Source: Roseospira navarrensis (GTDB lineage Bacteria > Pseudomonadota > Alphaproteobacteria > Rhodospirillales > Rhodospirillaceae). From it: a stretch of 64,000 nucleotides of DNA. Shown here piece by piece: positions 35,899 through 44,685 of this stretch. How positions within the stretch are numbered: the first letter of the stretch is position 1; each line of letters opens with the position of its first letter. Below the pieces are notes generated by a model, which searched no databases, was not told the DNA's origin, and was given only the letters and a program-made list of their open reading frames with translations. The translations under genes were made by a program, and so were the position numbers. The DNA is taken from NCBI RefSeq assembly GCF_009601025.1, contig NZ_WIVE01000002.1, positions 62,001-126,000 of the forward strand, written 5' to 3'.

Positions 35899-38618
35899 TC
35901 GGGGTCGGGCGTGCGGCCGGACGTGCGGCCGGCCAGAATATCCTTCACCGTCTCCGCCAGCAGTTTGAGACTGAACGGCTTGGGCAGGAAGTGAATGGCC
36001 GGTTGCTCCAGGATGTCGCCACGCGCCGCGTCCTCGGAATAGCCACTGGTGATGATGACGGGCAGGTCCGGGCGGCTCTCCCGCACCCGACGGGCCAGGG
36101 TCGCGCCGTCGATGCCGGGCATCACCATGTCGGTGATGAGCAGCACCAGCGAGGGCTGATCCTCCAGCACATCAAGGGCCGCTTCGCCCGTGCCGGCCTC
36201 GATGACCGAATACCCCTTGTTGCGCAGCGCGCGCGCCGCGAACAGGCGCACCGGCACCTCGTCCTCGACCAGAAGGATTGTCCCCGCCCCCGTGAGGTCC
36301 TCGACCGCCGGGGCCGGGCTGCTCTCGGCGGACTCGTCCTGAGGGGCCGGCGGCGCGCCGGTCTCGGCGCGCGCCTCCACCACCTCGGCGATCGGTTCGC
36401 TGGGCAGGCTGATCGAGAACGTGGTGCCCTCGCCCGGCGTCGAGGCCACGTCGATGAACCCGCCCGTCTGGCGCAGAATGCCGTAGACCGTGGACAGGCC
36501 GAGCCCCGTCCCCGCCCCCACCGCGCCGCCGCCCTTGGTGGTGAAGAACGGTTCGAAGATGCGGGACAGGTTTTCCTCGCTGATGCCCTTGCCGGTGTCC
36601 CGCACCTCGATCACCACGTAGGGGCCGGGCGGCATGGTCTCCGCGCCCCGGTCGATGGGTGCATCCAGGGTCGCAAGCCGGGTGGAGATGGTCAGCGCCC
36701 CTCCGTCCGGCATGGCGTCGCGGGCGTTGACCGCCAGGTTGATGATGACCTGATCGAACTGCCCCGGATCGACGCGCACCCGGTCCACGTCGCGCCCGTG
36801 AACCAGACGGAGTTGGATCGCCTCGCCCAGCAGGCGGCGCAGCAGGTGCGACAGCTCGGACAGCGCGGCCCCCACGTCGAGCGGGCGCGGTCGCAGGGGC
36901 TGACGTCGCGAGAACGCCAGGAGCTGGCGAACCAGATTGGCGGCCCGATTGGCGTTCTGGCGGATCTGCATGATGTCGGCGAAGGACGGATCGCCGGTCC
37001 CGTGCCGCTGCAGCAGCAGGTCCGAATAGCCGATCATGGCCGTCAGCAGGTTGTTGAAGTCGTGCGCCACGCCGCCGGCGAGTTGCCCCATCGCCTGCAT
37101 CTTCTGCGCCTGGGCGAACTGGCGCTCCAGGCTGCGCTGTTCGGATGTATCGATGACATGGGCGATCACGCCCTCCACATCCGCTCCCTCCTTGCCGCCC
37201 ATGGGTCCCAGGAACAGCGCCGCCGTCACCGGACCGGACGGCCCCTGCGGCGGCCGCCCCCGGGCGCCGCCGGTCCCACGCCCGGCCGCCGCGCCGCCGC
37301 CCGCATCCAGCGTGATGTCGAAGTGCATGCCGCCGACCTCCACGCCGGACAGAAGGCGGGCCATGGCATCGGCGACGGCGGGACGGTCGCCCTCTGAGAC
37401 CAGCGCGATCAACGACTGATCCAGCAGATCGTCGCGGCGCTGGCGCAGCAACGACACCAGCGCCCGGTTGCAGTCCGTCAGACGGCCTTCCGGGTCGGTC
37501 AGGGCAATGCCGACCGGCGCGCCGTCGAACAGCCATCGGAACATGCGGTCCCAGCGCCAGGACCCGGGGGCGCCGTCCGCCTGCTCCCGGCCCACGGCGG
37601 TGGCGTCCACGGCCTCGCGCATCACCACGGCCTGGGTGAACAGCTCCCCCGCCTCGTCATAGGCGGCCTGACTGACCAGGGCGGAGAAGCGGTGGCCGTC
37701 GGCGGTCAGGAACCGCATCTCGCCGCGCCAGTCCCCGTCCTCCGGCGGCGGCAGGCTGCCGTCCACGACCTCGACCAGGGGCGTGCCGCGCAGCGCGGCC
37801 GGGTCGCGGTCCAGCCAGCGGGCCATGCGCTGGTTGACGAAGCGCAGGCTGCCGTTGGCATCGACGGAGTACAGACCCACCGGCAGGTAGAACAGCAGGT
37901 CGGCCAGGCTTTCCCGCTCTCGGGCCAGCACCTCGTCGATGGCGCGCTGGGCGGTGACGTCGCGGCCCACCCAGAGGCGGTGCGACCCGCCCTCGCCGCG
38001 CCGTCCCCGCGCCCCCGGTGCGGCCACACGGCGCACGGTAATGTCCCACCACTCCGGCTCCTCCAGAGCGAAGGGCCATTCGCGCGCGGCGACATCACCC
38101 GCGCCGACCGGAAAGCCCTCCGCCATCGGGCGGAGCGGCACCGTGACGTGTTCCGTGAACCCCGCAGCCGCCGCCCCGGCGAGGCGGTCCAGCCGGCTGT
38201 CGCCGTCCTCCGGCCCCGGAAGCCGGCGGGGATCATACAACCGCCGCCGCAGATCCCGGATCGGCTCCAGATCCGGCCACAGGCTGCGCGCGGTCTCGTT
38301 CGCAACGACGATCTCGCCGTTCTCGGTGCAGAGAAGACGCGCCTCGCGGTCGTCCTCCAGCACGTCGCGCAGCAGGTCTCCGGACGCCGCCATGCGGTGC
38401 AGCCGGATGACCAGCCGCATCAGCCCCGCCAGCGAAAACACCGTGAGCGGGACCCCGAGTCCGGCCAGGACGGGACCGGCCTGACGGACCAGATCGGGCC
38501 AGGTCTCCACCAGGGCGGGATGACTGGCGAGCACCGCACCCAGAAGCGCGACCACACCCAGCAGCAGGCCCCAGACGGCGGGGCTTCTAGCGAAATGCCT
38601 TCTTGAGCCGCATGACAT
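35886..38618 (-). CDS. cckA: CckA-type hybrid sensor histidine kinase
   Basis: The 910-residue protein has two N-terminal membrane helices (about 14-31 and 48-71), then tandem PAS domains (for example LLCTENGEIVVANETARSLW and LPVGLYSVDANGSLRFVNQRMARWL). A HisKA domain carries QLAGGVAHDFNNLLTAMIGYSDLLL, an ATPase domain has NLAVNARDAMPDGG and GTGLGLSTVYGIL, and a C-terminal receiver has acceptor Asp in LLITDMVMPGIDG. The H-box and order match CckA, which phosphorylates ChpT and thereby CtrA to control cell cycle and, in many Alphaproteobacteria, motility. The first 32 bases overlap the end of flhB. The 3' end lies within the duplicated target of repeat copy A. A more generic PAS hybrid kinase cannot be fully excluded. 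Confidence 0.87.
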   Translation of the reverse strand: MSCGSRRHFARSPAVWGLLLGVVALLGAVLASHPALVETWPDLVRQAGPVLAGLGVPLTVFSLAGLMRLVIRLHRMAASGDLLRDVLEDDREARLLCTENGEIVVANETARSLWPDLEPIRDLRRRLYDPRRLPGPEDGDSRLDRLAGAAAAGFTEHVTVPLRPMAEGFPVGAGDVAAREWPFALEEPEWWDITVRRVAAPGARGRRGEGGSHRLWVGRDVTAQRAIDEVLARERESLADLLFYLPVGLYSVDANGSLRFVNQRMARWLDRDPAALRGTPLVEVVDGSLPPPEDGDWRGEMRFLTADGHRFSALVSQAAYDEAGELFTQAVVMREAVDATAVGREQADGAPGSWRWDRMFRWLFDGAPVGIALTDPEGRLTDCNRALVSLLRQRRDDLLDQSLIALVSEGDRPAVADAMARLLSGVEVGGMHFDITLDAGGGAAAGRGTGGARGRPPQGPSGPVTAALFLGPMGGKEGADVEGVIAHVIDTSEQRSLERQFAQAQKMQAMGQLAGGVAHDFNNLLTAMIGYSDLLLQRHGTGDPSFADIMQIRQNANRAANLVRQLLAFSRRQPLRPRPLDVGAALSELSHLLRRLLGEAIQLRLVHGRDVDRVRVDPGQFDQVIINLAVNARDAMPDGGALTISTRLATLDAPIDRGAETMPPGPYVVIEVRDTGKGISEENLSRIFEPFFTTKGGGAVGAGTGLGLSTVYGILRQTGGFIDVASTPGEGTTFSISLPSEPIAEVVEARAETGAPPAPQDESAESSPAPAVEDLTGAGTILLVEDEVPVRLFAARALRNKGYSVIEAGTGEAALDVLEDQPSLVLLITDMVMPGIDGATLARRVRESRPDLPVIITSGYSEDAARGDILEQPAIHFLPKPFSLKLLAETVKDILAGRTSGRTPDPDAGA

Positions 38619-39654
38619 ACCCGATTACCTCGGCCACGGCTTGGTAGTGCTCGGGCGGGATCTCCTGATCCAGGTCCACGGCGGCATAGAGCGCGCGGGC
38701 CAGCGGGGGGTTTTCAACGAGCGGAACGTCATTGTCCTCGGCCAGGGCGCGGATGCGAAGCGCCAGGTGGTCCTGTCCCTTGGCGACCAGGCGCGGAGCC
38801 GCCATGCTCTGCATATCGTATTTCAGCGCGACCGCGAAGTGTGTGGGGTTGGTCACGACCACATCGGCGCTGGGCACGGCCTGCATCATGCGCTTGCGGG
38901 CGCGTTCCACACGCAGGCTGCGGATGCGGGCCCGGACGTGCGGGTCGCCCTCGGTCGATTTGTGCTCGTCCTTGACCTCCTGCTTGGTCATGCGCAGGTC
39001 TTCGCGATACTTGTAGCGCGTGAACACCAGATCGGCCATGGCAATCACGGTCATGAACAGCAGCGTGCCCACGAACAGCGCGATCAGTGCATCGTGCAGG
39101 TCGTGCAGCGTGATGAGGATATCCTGATCCACATAGAGGTTGGGCGATTCGGCGATGGGCCGCAGCACGAAATAGGCCAGGATCGCCACCAGGGTCAGCT
39201 TCAGGAGTCCCTTGACGATCTCCAGAAGCTGCTTGAGCGAGAAGATGCGCTTGAAGCCCTTGATGGGCGACAGCTTGTTGAGTTCCGGGTTCAATGGCTT
39301 GGCCGTGAACAGCAAGCCCACCTGGCCCACCTGTGAGACGAAGCCCAACACCATGAACATGACCACCGGCCCGATGACGTAGGGCAGCACGGTGAACACG
39401 GACTCGGCCATGCCGACGGCGATCCCCTCCGTCTCCAGCGGGAACTGGTGCGCGCGGGCCAGGAAGTTGGCCAGATGCCCGGCGATGCCCTCCGCCGCCC
39501 AGGGCAGCAGGGCAATCATGAAAACGGTCGCGCCCAGCAGCACCGCGAAGTTGGAAACTTCGCGCGAGTTCGCAACGTTGCCTTCCTTGCGGGCATTCTG
39601 GATGCGCCGGTCGGTCGGGTCTTCCGTTTTGGATGCCTTGTCTTCCTCGGCCAC
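38587..39654 (-). CDS. flhB: Flagellar export switch protein FlhB
   Basis: The 355-residue inner-membrane protein of the flagellar type III export gate starts EEDKASKTEDPTDRRIQNARKEGNVANSREVSNF, the canonical FlhB N-terminus. It has four membrane helices and a cytoplasmic domain with the autocleavage site NPTH in DVVVTNPTHFAVALKY. It ends ALYAAVDLDQEIPPEHYQAVAEVIGYVMRLKKAF, as usual. FlhB switches export from hook to filament substrates. It lies between fliR (20 bp upstream) and cckA (overlapping), on minus. A homologue of only its C-terminal domain is encoded at 42251. Confidence 0.97.
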   Translation of the reverse strand: MAEEDKASKTEDPTDRRIQNARKEGNVANSREVSNFAVLLGATVFMIALLPWAAEGIAGHLANFLARAHQFPLETEGIAVGMAESVFTVLPYVIGPVVMFMVLGFVSQVGQVGLLFTAKPLNPELNKLSPIKGFKRIFSLKQLLEIVKGLLKLTLVAILAYFVLRPIAESPNLYVDQDILITLHDLHDALIALFVGTLLFMTVIAMADLVFTRYKYREDLRMTKQEVKDEHKSTEGDPHVRARIRSLRVERARKRMMQAVPSADVVVTNPTHFAVALKYDMQSMAAPRLVAKGQDHLALRIRALAEDNDVPLVENPPLARALYAAVDLDQEIPPEHYQAVAEVIGYVMRLKKAFR

Positions 39655-39674
39655 GGCGGCCTCCGGTCAGGGGC

Positions 39675-40436
39675 TCAGAACCCGATAAAGGTCCGGACGC
39701 CCTCGTCAAGGTATCTCAGATACACCAGCATGATGGCCGGCAGGGTGAGAAACACCATCGCCAACCCCAGCAGGATGTTGAGCGGCAGCCCGACGAAGAA
39801 CACGTTCATCTGCGGCATCAACCGGCTGATGATCCCCATCGAGACGAAGAACACAAACGAGAACACCACCACGGGCGCGGCCAACTGCCAGCCGACCCGG
39901 AACGATCTGTCGAGCACGTCGGTCGCATAGCTGACGAAATCCCCGGGCGGCGGCAGCACGCCGGGCGGGAACAGGGAATAGCTATGCACCACGGCCTCGA
40001 TGAACAGGTGGTGCAGGTCCACCGCGAAGATCAACACGATCGAGACCAGGATCATGAAGTTGACCATCATCGGGCTGCTCTGCGCGGTCACCGGGTCGAA
40101 CGCCCGCGCGTGCATCAGGCCGCCGGCGAAGCCTATGGATGTGCCCCCCAGGTGCAGCGCGGCCTGGAACAGCAGCACGACGAAGGCCAGGTAGACGCCC
40201 ACCAGAACCTCGGAGACCAGGAGGAACACCAGCACCGAGGCACTCTCCGGCGGCGGCGGCAGCGCCGGCGCGACCGTCGGCAGGATGACCAGGGCCAGCG
40301 GCAGGGAAAAGGCCAGCCGGGTGCGCGCGGTGATATAGGCGGCCCCGAACCCCGGCAGCAGCATCATCACGATGCCCAGCCGGGCGAACACCAGCAAGAA
40401 ATTGAAGACCGAGGTCGTCAGCAGGGATTCGAGCAC
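39675..40436 (-). CDS. fliR: Flagellar biosynthesis protein FliR
   Basis: The 253-residue protein has about six hydrophobic segments, beginning LLTTSVFNFLLVFARLGIVMMLLPGFGAAYI, the typical FliR opening. GGLMHARAFDP, SPMMVNFMILVSIVLIFAVDLHHLFIEAVVHSYSLFPPG and RLMPQMNVFFVGLPLNILLGLAMVFLTL are family segments. FliR forms the core of the export gate with FliP and FliQ in the inner membrane. It follows fliQ by 34 bp and precedes flhB. Confidence 0.96.
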   Translation of the reverse strand: MLESLLTTSVFNFLLVFARLGIVMMLLPGFGAAYITARTRLAFSLPLALVILPTVAPALPPPPESASVLVFLLVSEVLVGVYLAFVVLLFQAALHLGGTSIGFAGGLMHARAFDPVTAQSSPMMVNFMILVSIVLIFAVDLHHLFIEAVVHSYSLFPPGVLPPPGDFVSYATDVLDRSFRVGWQLAAPVVVFSFVFFVSMGIISRLMPQMNVFFVGLPLNILLGLAMVFLTLPAIMLVYLRYLDEGVRTFIGF

Positions 40437-40470
40437 GTCCGGCCTCCTGTCCGCGCCGCCCCTCGGACGG

Positions 40471-40737
40471 TCATGGCAGGCTGACGGCCATGTCCATCAA
40501 CCGCGTCATCATGTCCGTGAGTGTACGGATCATGAAGGGCAGCAGAACCAGCGTGGCCAGAAACACGACCAGGATCTTGGGTACGAAGACCAGTGTCATT
40601 TCCTGGATCTGGGTCAGGGTCTGGAACAGCGAGATCACCAGGCCGACCACCAGCCCGGACAGCAGGATGGGGGCCGCCATCAGGATCATGGTGTAGATGC
40701 CGTCGCGGGCGACGTCGAGGATCTGGGCCTCCTCCAT
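40471..40737 (-). CDS. fliQ: Flagellar biosynthesis protein FliQ
   Basis: The 88-residue protein has two membrane helices (about 14-38 and 50-75) and the family pattern DVARDGIYTMILMAAPILLSGLVVGLVISLFQTLTQIQEMTLVFVPKI. Four copies of FliQ normally pack around FliP and FliR in the export gate. It lies between fliE and fliR on minus; the 71-bp gap before it contains a GC-rich palindromic stretch. Confidence 0.96.
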   Translation of the reverse strand: MEEAQILDVARDGIYTMILMAAPILLSGLVVGLVISLFQTLTQIQEMTLVFVPKILVVFLATLVLLPFMIRTLTDMMTRLMDMAVSLP

Positions 40738-40808
40738 GTCGGACGGTTCCCTTGTCGGTCGTGCGCGGTCTGGCGTGATCGGGGCCGGGCCCCGGGCCCG
40801 GATGCGGA

Positions 40809-41135
40809 TTACAGCGGCATCCGCATGATGGTGTCGTAGGCGCTGATGACCTTGTCGCGGATGGCCACCACGGTCTGCAGCGTGATTTCCGCGCTGTTGG
40901 CGGCCATGACCACGTCGCGCGTGTCGGCCTCGCCGGTCACGGCCTTCAGGCTCATGCGCTCGCCCTCGCGGACGGAGCCGATCGAGTCCTTGACCACGTC
41001 ATGGACCATGGACGCGAAACTGGACGAGCCGGCCGACGCCTCGGGCATCTGGCCGGGCTGGGGCGCGCTCTCCGACATCTGGCGGGAGGCGGCGCGATAG
41101 GCCTGGATGGCGCTGTTGAAACTGACGTCGGCCAT
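40809..41135 (-). CDS. fliE: Flagellar hook-basal body complex protein FliE
   Basis: The 108-residue protein has the FliE C-terminal pattern [51 protein letters not shown], ending with the usual YxxIMRMxL. It connects the MS ring to the rod. The N-terminal 40 residues are a variable Ser/Pro/Gln-rich region. It follows flgC by 52 bp and precedes fliQ. Confidence 0.95.
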   Translation of the reverse strand: MADVSFNSAIQAYRAASRQMSESAPQPGQMPEASAGSSSFASMVHDVVKDSIGSVREGERMSLKAVTGEADTRDVVMAANSAEITLQTVVAIRDKVISAYDTIMRMPL

Positions 41136-41187
41136 GATTCAGGGTCCTTGCACGGGCACGGGCACGGGAGTCCGGCGCTGCCGGGTC

Positions 41188-41598
41188 TTACTTCAGCATC
41201 TCAAGGGTGCGCTTGGCCATCTCGCGGGCCACGGAAATGGTGCTCATGTTGGCTTCGTAGGAGCGCTGCGCCTCGCGCATGTCCATCATTTCCACCAGCG
41301 GGTCCACGTTGGGCATCATCACATATCCATCCGCGTCGGCGGCCGGGTGGCTGGGGTCCAGGCGCTTCGGGAACGGCGACATGTCCTCGGTCACGCCGCG
41401 CACGTGAACGCTGCGGAGCCCCATTTCGCGGTCCATGGCGTCCTCGAACGTGATGAGCTTGCGTCTGTACGGCGTCTCGCCCGGGCGCTGGCCCACGGAG
41501 TCCGCATTGGCCAGGTTCTGCGAGATGACCCGCAGGCGTTCGGCCTGGACCTTCATCCCCGCAACGGCAATGCGCGTGACCGATTTCAGGTCGTCCAT
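41188..41598 (-). CDS. flgC: Flagellar basal-body rod protein FlgC
   Basis: The 136-residue proximal rod protein starts MDDLKSVTRIAVAGMKVQAERLRVISQNLANADSVGQRPGETPYRRK, with the SQNLANA motif common to rod, hook and hook-associated proteins. The end is YVMMPNVDPLVEMMDMREAQRSYEANMSTISVAREMAKRTLEMLK, the conserved C-terminal helix. It lies between flgB and fliE in the order flgB-flgC-fliE-fliQ-fliR-flhB. Confidence 0.97.
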   Translation of the reverse strand: MDDLKSVTRIAVAGMKVQAERLRVISQNLANADSVGQRPGETPYRRKLITFEDAMDREMGLRSVHVRGVTEDMSPFPKRLDPSHPAADADGYVMMPNVDPLVEMMDMREAQRSYEANMSTISVAREMAKRTLEMLK

Positions 41599-41638
41599 GG
41601 TGGTCTCATCCTTCCTGACCGGGACGGCGGGGAATCCG

Positions 41639-42055
41639 TCAGCCGCCCTGGCGGCCCAGGGCCGTCTTCAGCATGCGCAGGTTGCGTTCAAACAGGTTCG
41701 TGGCCAGCATGAACTGGGATTTGGTCGAGCCGATCTTCCGCATCTGCTCTTCCAGGACCACGGTGTTGTCGTCCAGCGTCGTCTCGAAGGTCCGCCGGGA
41801 CTCGCGCGCCGCGAACTGGCCCGGTTCCTCGCGGGTGCCCGGCTGATGGGCCGCGTGGGTCATGGTCGCGCGCACCGGCTCCGGACGGGCCGCCTCGGTG
41901 GCCATGCGCCGGAAGTCCAACTCCTTCAGGTCCTTGGGCCGATAGTCCGGCGTGTTGATGTGCGCGACGTTCTGCGCCAGCACCTTCTGGCGCTGGGCGC
42001 TCCAGTTCATCGTGGTCTGCGCCATCCGAAACAGCGCGAATTTGCTCAGATCCAT
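41639..42055 (-). CDS. flgB: Flagellar basal-body rod protein FlgB
   Basis: From the ATG at 42055 this is 138 residues: MDLSKFALFRMAQTTMNWSAQRQKVLAQNVAHINTPDYRPKDLKELDF. The QNVAHINTPDYRPKDL segment is the FlgB signature. The C-terminus (DDNTVVLEEQMRKIGSTKSQFMLATNLFERNLRMLKTAL) is the conserved helix. A GGGA lies 8 bases before this ATG, whereas the ATG three codons earlier has poor spacing, so the shorter form was chosen. It heads the minus-strand rod/export operon and is divergent from the flhX-like gene. Confidence 0.95.
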   Translation of the reverse strand: MDLSKFALFRMAQTTMNWSAQRQKVLAQNVAHINTPDYRPKDLKELDFRRMATEAARPEPVRATMTHAAHQPGTREEPGQFAARESRRTFETTLDDNTVVLEEQMRKIGSTKSQFMLATNLFERNLRMLKTALGRQGG

Positions 42056-42250
42056 CCTGCACATCCCGTTCAGTCGGGGTCGGCCCCCGACCCCTCTGCG
42101 ACCTCTCCACTATCCGCCGGGCGCTTTAACATTCGGTAAAGTGGCGCGACGGCCCGGGGATCGCCGTGATGTGTCTGACTTAACGGAATATTCACGGCAG
42201 GGTGGCGATAAAAGGATGTCGCGCCCCGCTCGTTCCGGAGCCGCCTTTCT

Positions 42251-42670
42251 ATGTCCGACCCCCGGTCTTCCGCCCGCGCCGCCGGCCCGGCCGCGCCATC
42301 GCGCAGAACCGACGCCATCGCCGTCGCCCTGGGCTACGACCCGGAAGGCGGGCGGGCGCCCACCGTTCTGGCCAGCGGCCGGGGCACCGTCGCCGAACAG
42401 ATCCTGTCCATCGCCTTCGCGCAGGGCGTCAAGGTACGCGAGGACGCCGACCTCGCCCAAATCCTGGCCGCGGTGGAGGTGGACAGTGAAATCCCGCTGG
42501 AGGCCCTGGCAGCCGTCGCCGAAATCCTCAGTTATGTGTATCGGGCCAACGGGCGGCTGGCCGGCCGATCCGACCCGGCCCCGCCACCGCACGACCCACC
42601 CGTCCCGCAGGACCCGCCCGCCGATGGCGCCGCGCACGACGACCCGACGCACAGGAGCGGCCCGCCATGA
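42251..42670 (+). CDS. FlhB C-terminal-domain homologue (FlhX-like)
   Basis: The 139-residue soluble protein matches the cytoplasmic C-terminal part of FlhB/YscU: AIAVALGYDPEGGRAPTVLASGRGTVAEQILSIAFAQGVKVREDADLAQILAAVEVDSEIPLEALAAVAEILSYVYRANG. It has neither the membrane region nor the NPTH cleavage site. Such FlhX proteins can partly substitute for the processed FlhB C-terminus. The last 40 residues are Pro/His/Asp-rich. It diverges from flgB, and its stop overlaps the next gene as ATGA, so it belongs to the plus-strand flagellar run ending in fliP. Confidence 0.85.
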   Translation: MSDPRSSARAAGPAAPSRRTDAIAVALGYDPEGGRAPTVLASGRGTVAEQILSIAFAQGVKVREDADLAQILAAVEVDSEIPLEALAAVAEILSYVYRANGRLAGRSDPAPPPHDPPVPQDPPADGAAHDDPTHRSGPP

Positions 42671-43263
42671 CCGAAGCCTCCCCTCCCCAGCCGCCCCCCG
42701 GCCCCCCTGGCCGGCAGACGCACGACGATATCCTTCACGCCCTGGACCAGGTGCTGAGCCTCGTGGCGACCGCCGAACGGCTGTCCCGGAACAACCAGAT
42801 CGTGACCCTGCGCAACCTGGACACGCGGGTCATGGAAATCTGCCAGGCCGTCTCCGCCCTGCCGCCGAGCGAGGCGCACGCCTTCGCCCCCCAACTGACC
42901 GTGCTGGTCGCCAGCCTGGACCGCCTGGAAGGGGTGACGCGCGACGCCAGCCGGACCCTGGCCGCCGCCCGGGGCGACGGCCCCCCCAGGCTCCCGGCCG
43001 GCTCCCCTGATTCCGGCGCGCGGCTGTCCGACTCCACCCGCGCCAGCGCGGCCTATGCCCGCGCCCTGGCGGTCGCGCCGCCCGAAACGTTTGTGGAACC
43101 GGACCCCCAGGGCAACCGCCGCCGCGTGGAGCGCCGCAACGGAGAGCGGCGCCGTGGCGGGGACCGGCGCCGCTCGGATCGACGTGACACAGGCGAGGAC
43201 GGTGATCCCGACACCGCCGCACCGCCCGGCGGCGCCTCGGCGCAGGACCCCGGCGGCGTTTGA
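42667..43263 (+). CDS. Hypothetical protein in the flagellar cluster
   Basis: The 198-residue protein is not recognised. Residues about 18-105 look alpha-helical (DDILHALDQVLSLVATAERLSRNNQIVTLRNLDTRVMEICQAVSALP). The C-terminal third is of low complexity, with a strongly basic stretch RRRVERRNGERRRGGDRRRSDRR. The short Pro-rich N-terminus and lack of membrane segments suggest a cytosolic protein. It is translationally coupled to the flhX-like gene (ATGA) and precedes fliO by 63 bp. A helper role in flagellar export, similar in genomic setting to other small alphaproteobacterial flagellar proteins, is possible but unproven. Confidence 0.7.
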   Translation: MTEASPPQPPPGPPGRQTHDDILHALDQVLSLVATAERLSRNNQIVTLRNLDTRVMEICQAVSALPPSEAHAFAPQLTVLVASLDRLEGVTRDASRTLAAARGDGPPRLPAGSPDSGARLSDSTRASAAYARALAVAPPETFVEPDPQGNRRRVERRNGERRRGGDRRRSDRRDTGEDGDPDTAAPPGGASAQDPGGV

Positions 43264-43326
43264 GGAAAACGCGCCAGCTTTGCTTTTTTCCGCGCCCGGC
43301 CCTGGGCGCCCCACGGACCACCGTCA

Positions 43327-43698
43327 ATGGAACTGGACACCTACACCCGTTTTGTTCTGGCCCTGCTGATCGTGCTGGGCCTCATCTTTCTGGTCGCGGC
43401 CCTGGTGCGGCGCTATGGCCCGATGAGCGGACCTGCGCGCGGCGGGCGGACCGGGCGTCGGCGCCTGCAGGTCGTGGAGGCCATCATGGTGGATCCGCGC
43501 CGCCGGCTGCTTCTGGTGCGCCGGGACGACCGGGAACACCTGCTGTTGATCGGCGGCACCACGGATCTGGTGGTGGAAGCGGGCATCGCCCTGCCCCTGC
43601 CCCAGACCACCACCCCGGACGCCGCGGACACCGGAGCATCGGAGCCTACCCCATCGTTCCGCACCCTGCTGGGCCGCACCGGCGGGGGCCGCCCATGA
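43327..43698 (+). CDS. fliO: Flagellar biosynthesis protein FliO
   Basis: The 123-residue protein has one N-terminal membrane helix (FVLALLIVLGLIFLVAALVRRYG), then a basic linker and a compact cytoplasmic domain RLQVVEAIMVDPRRRLLLVRRDDREHLLLIGGTTDLVVEAGI, the pattern of FliO/FliZ proteins. FliO stabilises FliP during export-gate assembly. Its TGA overlaps the fliP ATG as ATGA. Sequence conservation in this family is low, so the position beside fliP is important evidence. Confidence 0.88.
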   Translation: MELDTYTRFVLALLIVLGLIFLVAALVRRYGPMSGPARGGRTGRRRLQVVEAIMVDPRRRLLLVRRDDREHLLLIGGTTDLVVEAGIALPLPQTTTPDAADTGASEPTPSFRTLLGRTGGGRP

Positions 43699-44501
43699 GC
43701 CCGCTCCCGGGAATGCGCCGCGTGCCGGCCGTGCTCGTCCTGCTCCTGATCCTGACCGCCACCGCGCTGCTGGTGCTGGTGCCCGCCGGGCCGGCGCTCG
43801 CCCAGTCGTTGTCCATCGACCTGGGCAGCGAGGACGGCACCCTGACCGGCCGCATCGTCCAGCTCGTGGCGCTCATCACCGTGCTGTCCGTGGCGCCGGG
43901 CATCCTGTTGATGACCACCTCGTTCACGCGCATCCTGGTGGTGTTCTCGATCCTGCGCCATGCCATGGGCACGCAGACCACGCCGCCCAACATGGTGCTG
44001 GTCGGCCTCGCCCTGTTCATGACCGTGTTCATCATGGCGCCCACGTTCCAGCAATCCTGGGACGAGGGCATCGCCCCCCTGGTCAACGAGCAGATCGACG
44101 AAATGGAGGCCTTCGACCGGGCCGTGGTGCCGTTCCGCGAATTCATGCTGCGCCATACCCGGCCCAAGGACCTGGAGTTGATGCTCAACCTGTCCCAGGC
44201 GCCGGCGGAGACCACGGCCGAGACCGCCTCTCTGGCCGCCATCGTGCCGGCCTTCATCATCAGCGAACTGCGCCGCGCCTTCGAGATCGGGTTCCTGATC
44301 TACGTCCCGTTCGTCATCATCGACATGGTGATCGCCTCGGTTCTCATGTCCATGGGCATGATGATGCTGCCGCCCATGATGATCGCCCTGCCCTTCAAGC
44401 TGGTGTTCTTCGTGCTGGTGGACGGCTGGTATCTGGTCGTCGGCAGTCTGGTGGAGAGCTTCGGCGAGGGACTCGGCCCGGCCACCCTGCCCGGCGGATA
44501 G
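43695..44501 (+). CDS. fliP: Flagellar biosynthesis protein FliP
   Basis: The 268-residue protein has a cleavable signal-like N-terminus (AVLVLLLILTATALLVLVPAGPALAQ). Its membrane helices carry the signatures MTTSFTRILVVFSILRHAMGTQTTPPNMVLVGLALFMTVFIMAP and FEIGFLIYVPFVIIDMVIASVLMSMGMMMLPPMMIALPFKLVFFVLVDGW. Five FliP subunits form most of the export gate with FliR and FliQ. It is coupled to fliO by a 4-base overlap. The remaining gate components (fliQ, fliR, flhB) are on the opposite strand nearby; flhA is not in this window. Confidence 0.97.
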   Translation: MSPLPGMRRVPAVLVLLLILTATALLVLVPAGPALAQSLSIDLGSEDGTLTGRIVQLVALITVLSVAPGILLMTTSFTRILVVFSILRHAMGTQTTPPNMVLVGLALFMTVFIMAPTFQQSWDEGIAPLVNEQIDEMEAFDRAVVPFREFMLRHTRPKDLELMLNLSQAPAETTAETASLAAIVPAFIISELRRAFEIGFLIYVPFVIIDMVIASVLMSMGMMMLPPMMIALPFKLVFFVLVDGWYLVVGSLVESFGEGLGPATLPGG

Positions 44502-44685
44502 CCCCGAGACCGCCGCGCGTGGCGGGCATGCCCTTGGGGCCGTTCCGTTTGCAGGACAACGTTGATTTCATCGCGGGAAATCCGGACACTTGGCGGCGGA
44601 GGGACCTATTTCGCGGGGATCGTCCGCCGTTCGCCCCGGCGGAAGCGAGACGGTCACCCAAACGCAGCAACCGGGGGGCTGGGCC

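Noticed and set aside
42056..42250. Sigma-54 promoter between flgB and the flhX-like gene
   Set aside because: No TGGC-N7-TTGC-like element with correct spacing was found on either strand. A GGGGTCGG/CCGACCCC hairpin is present, but its role is unclear.
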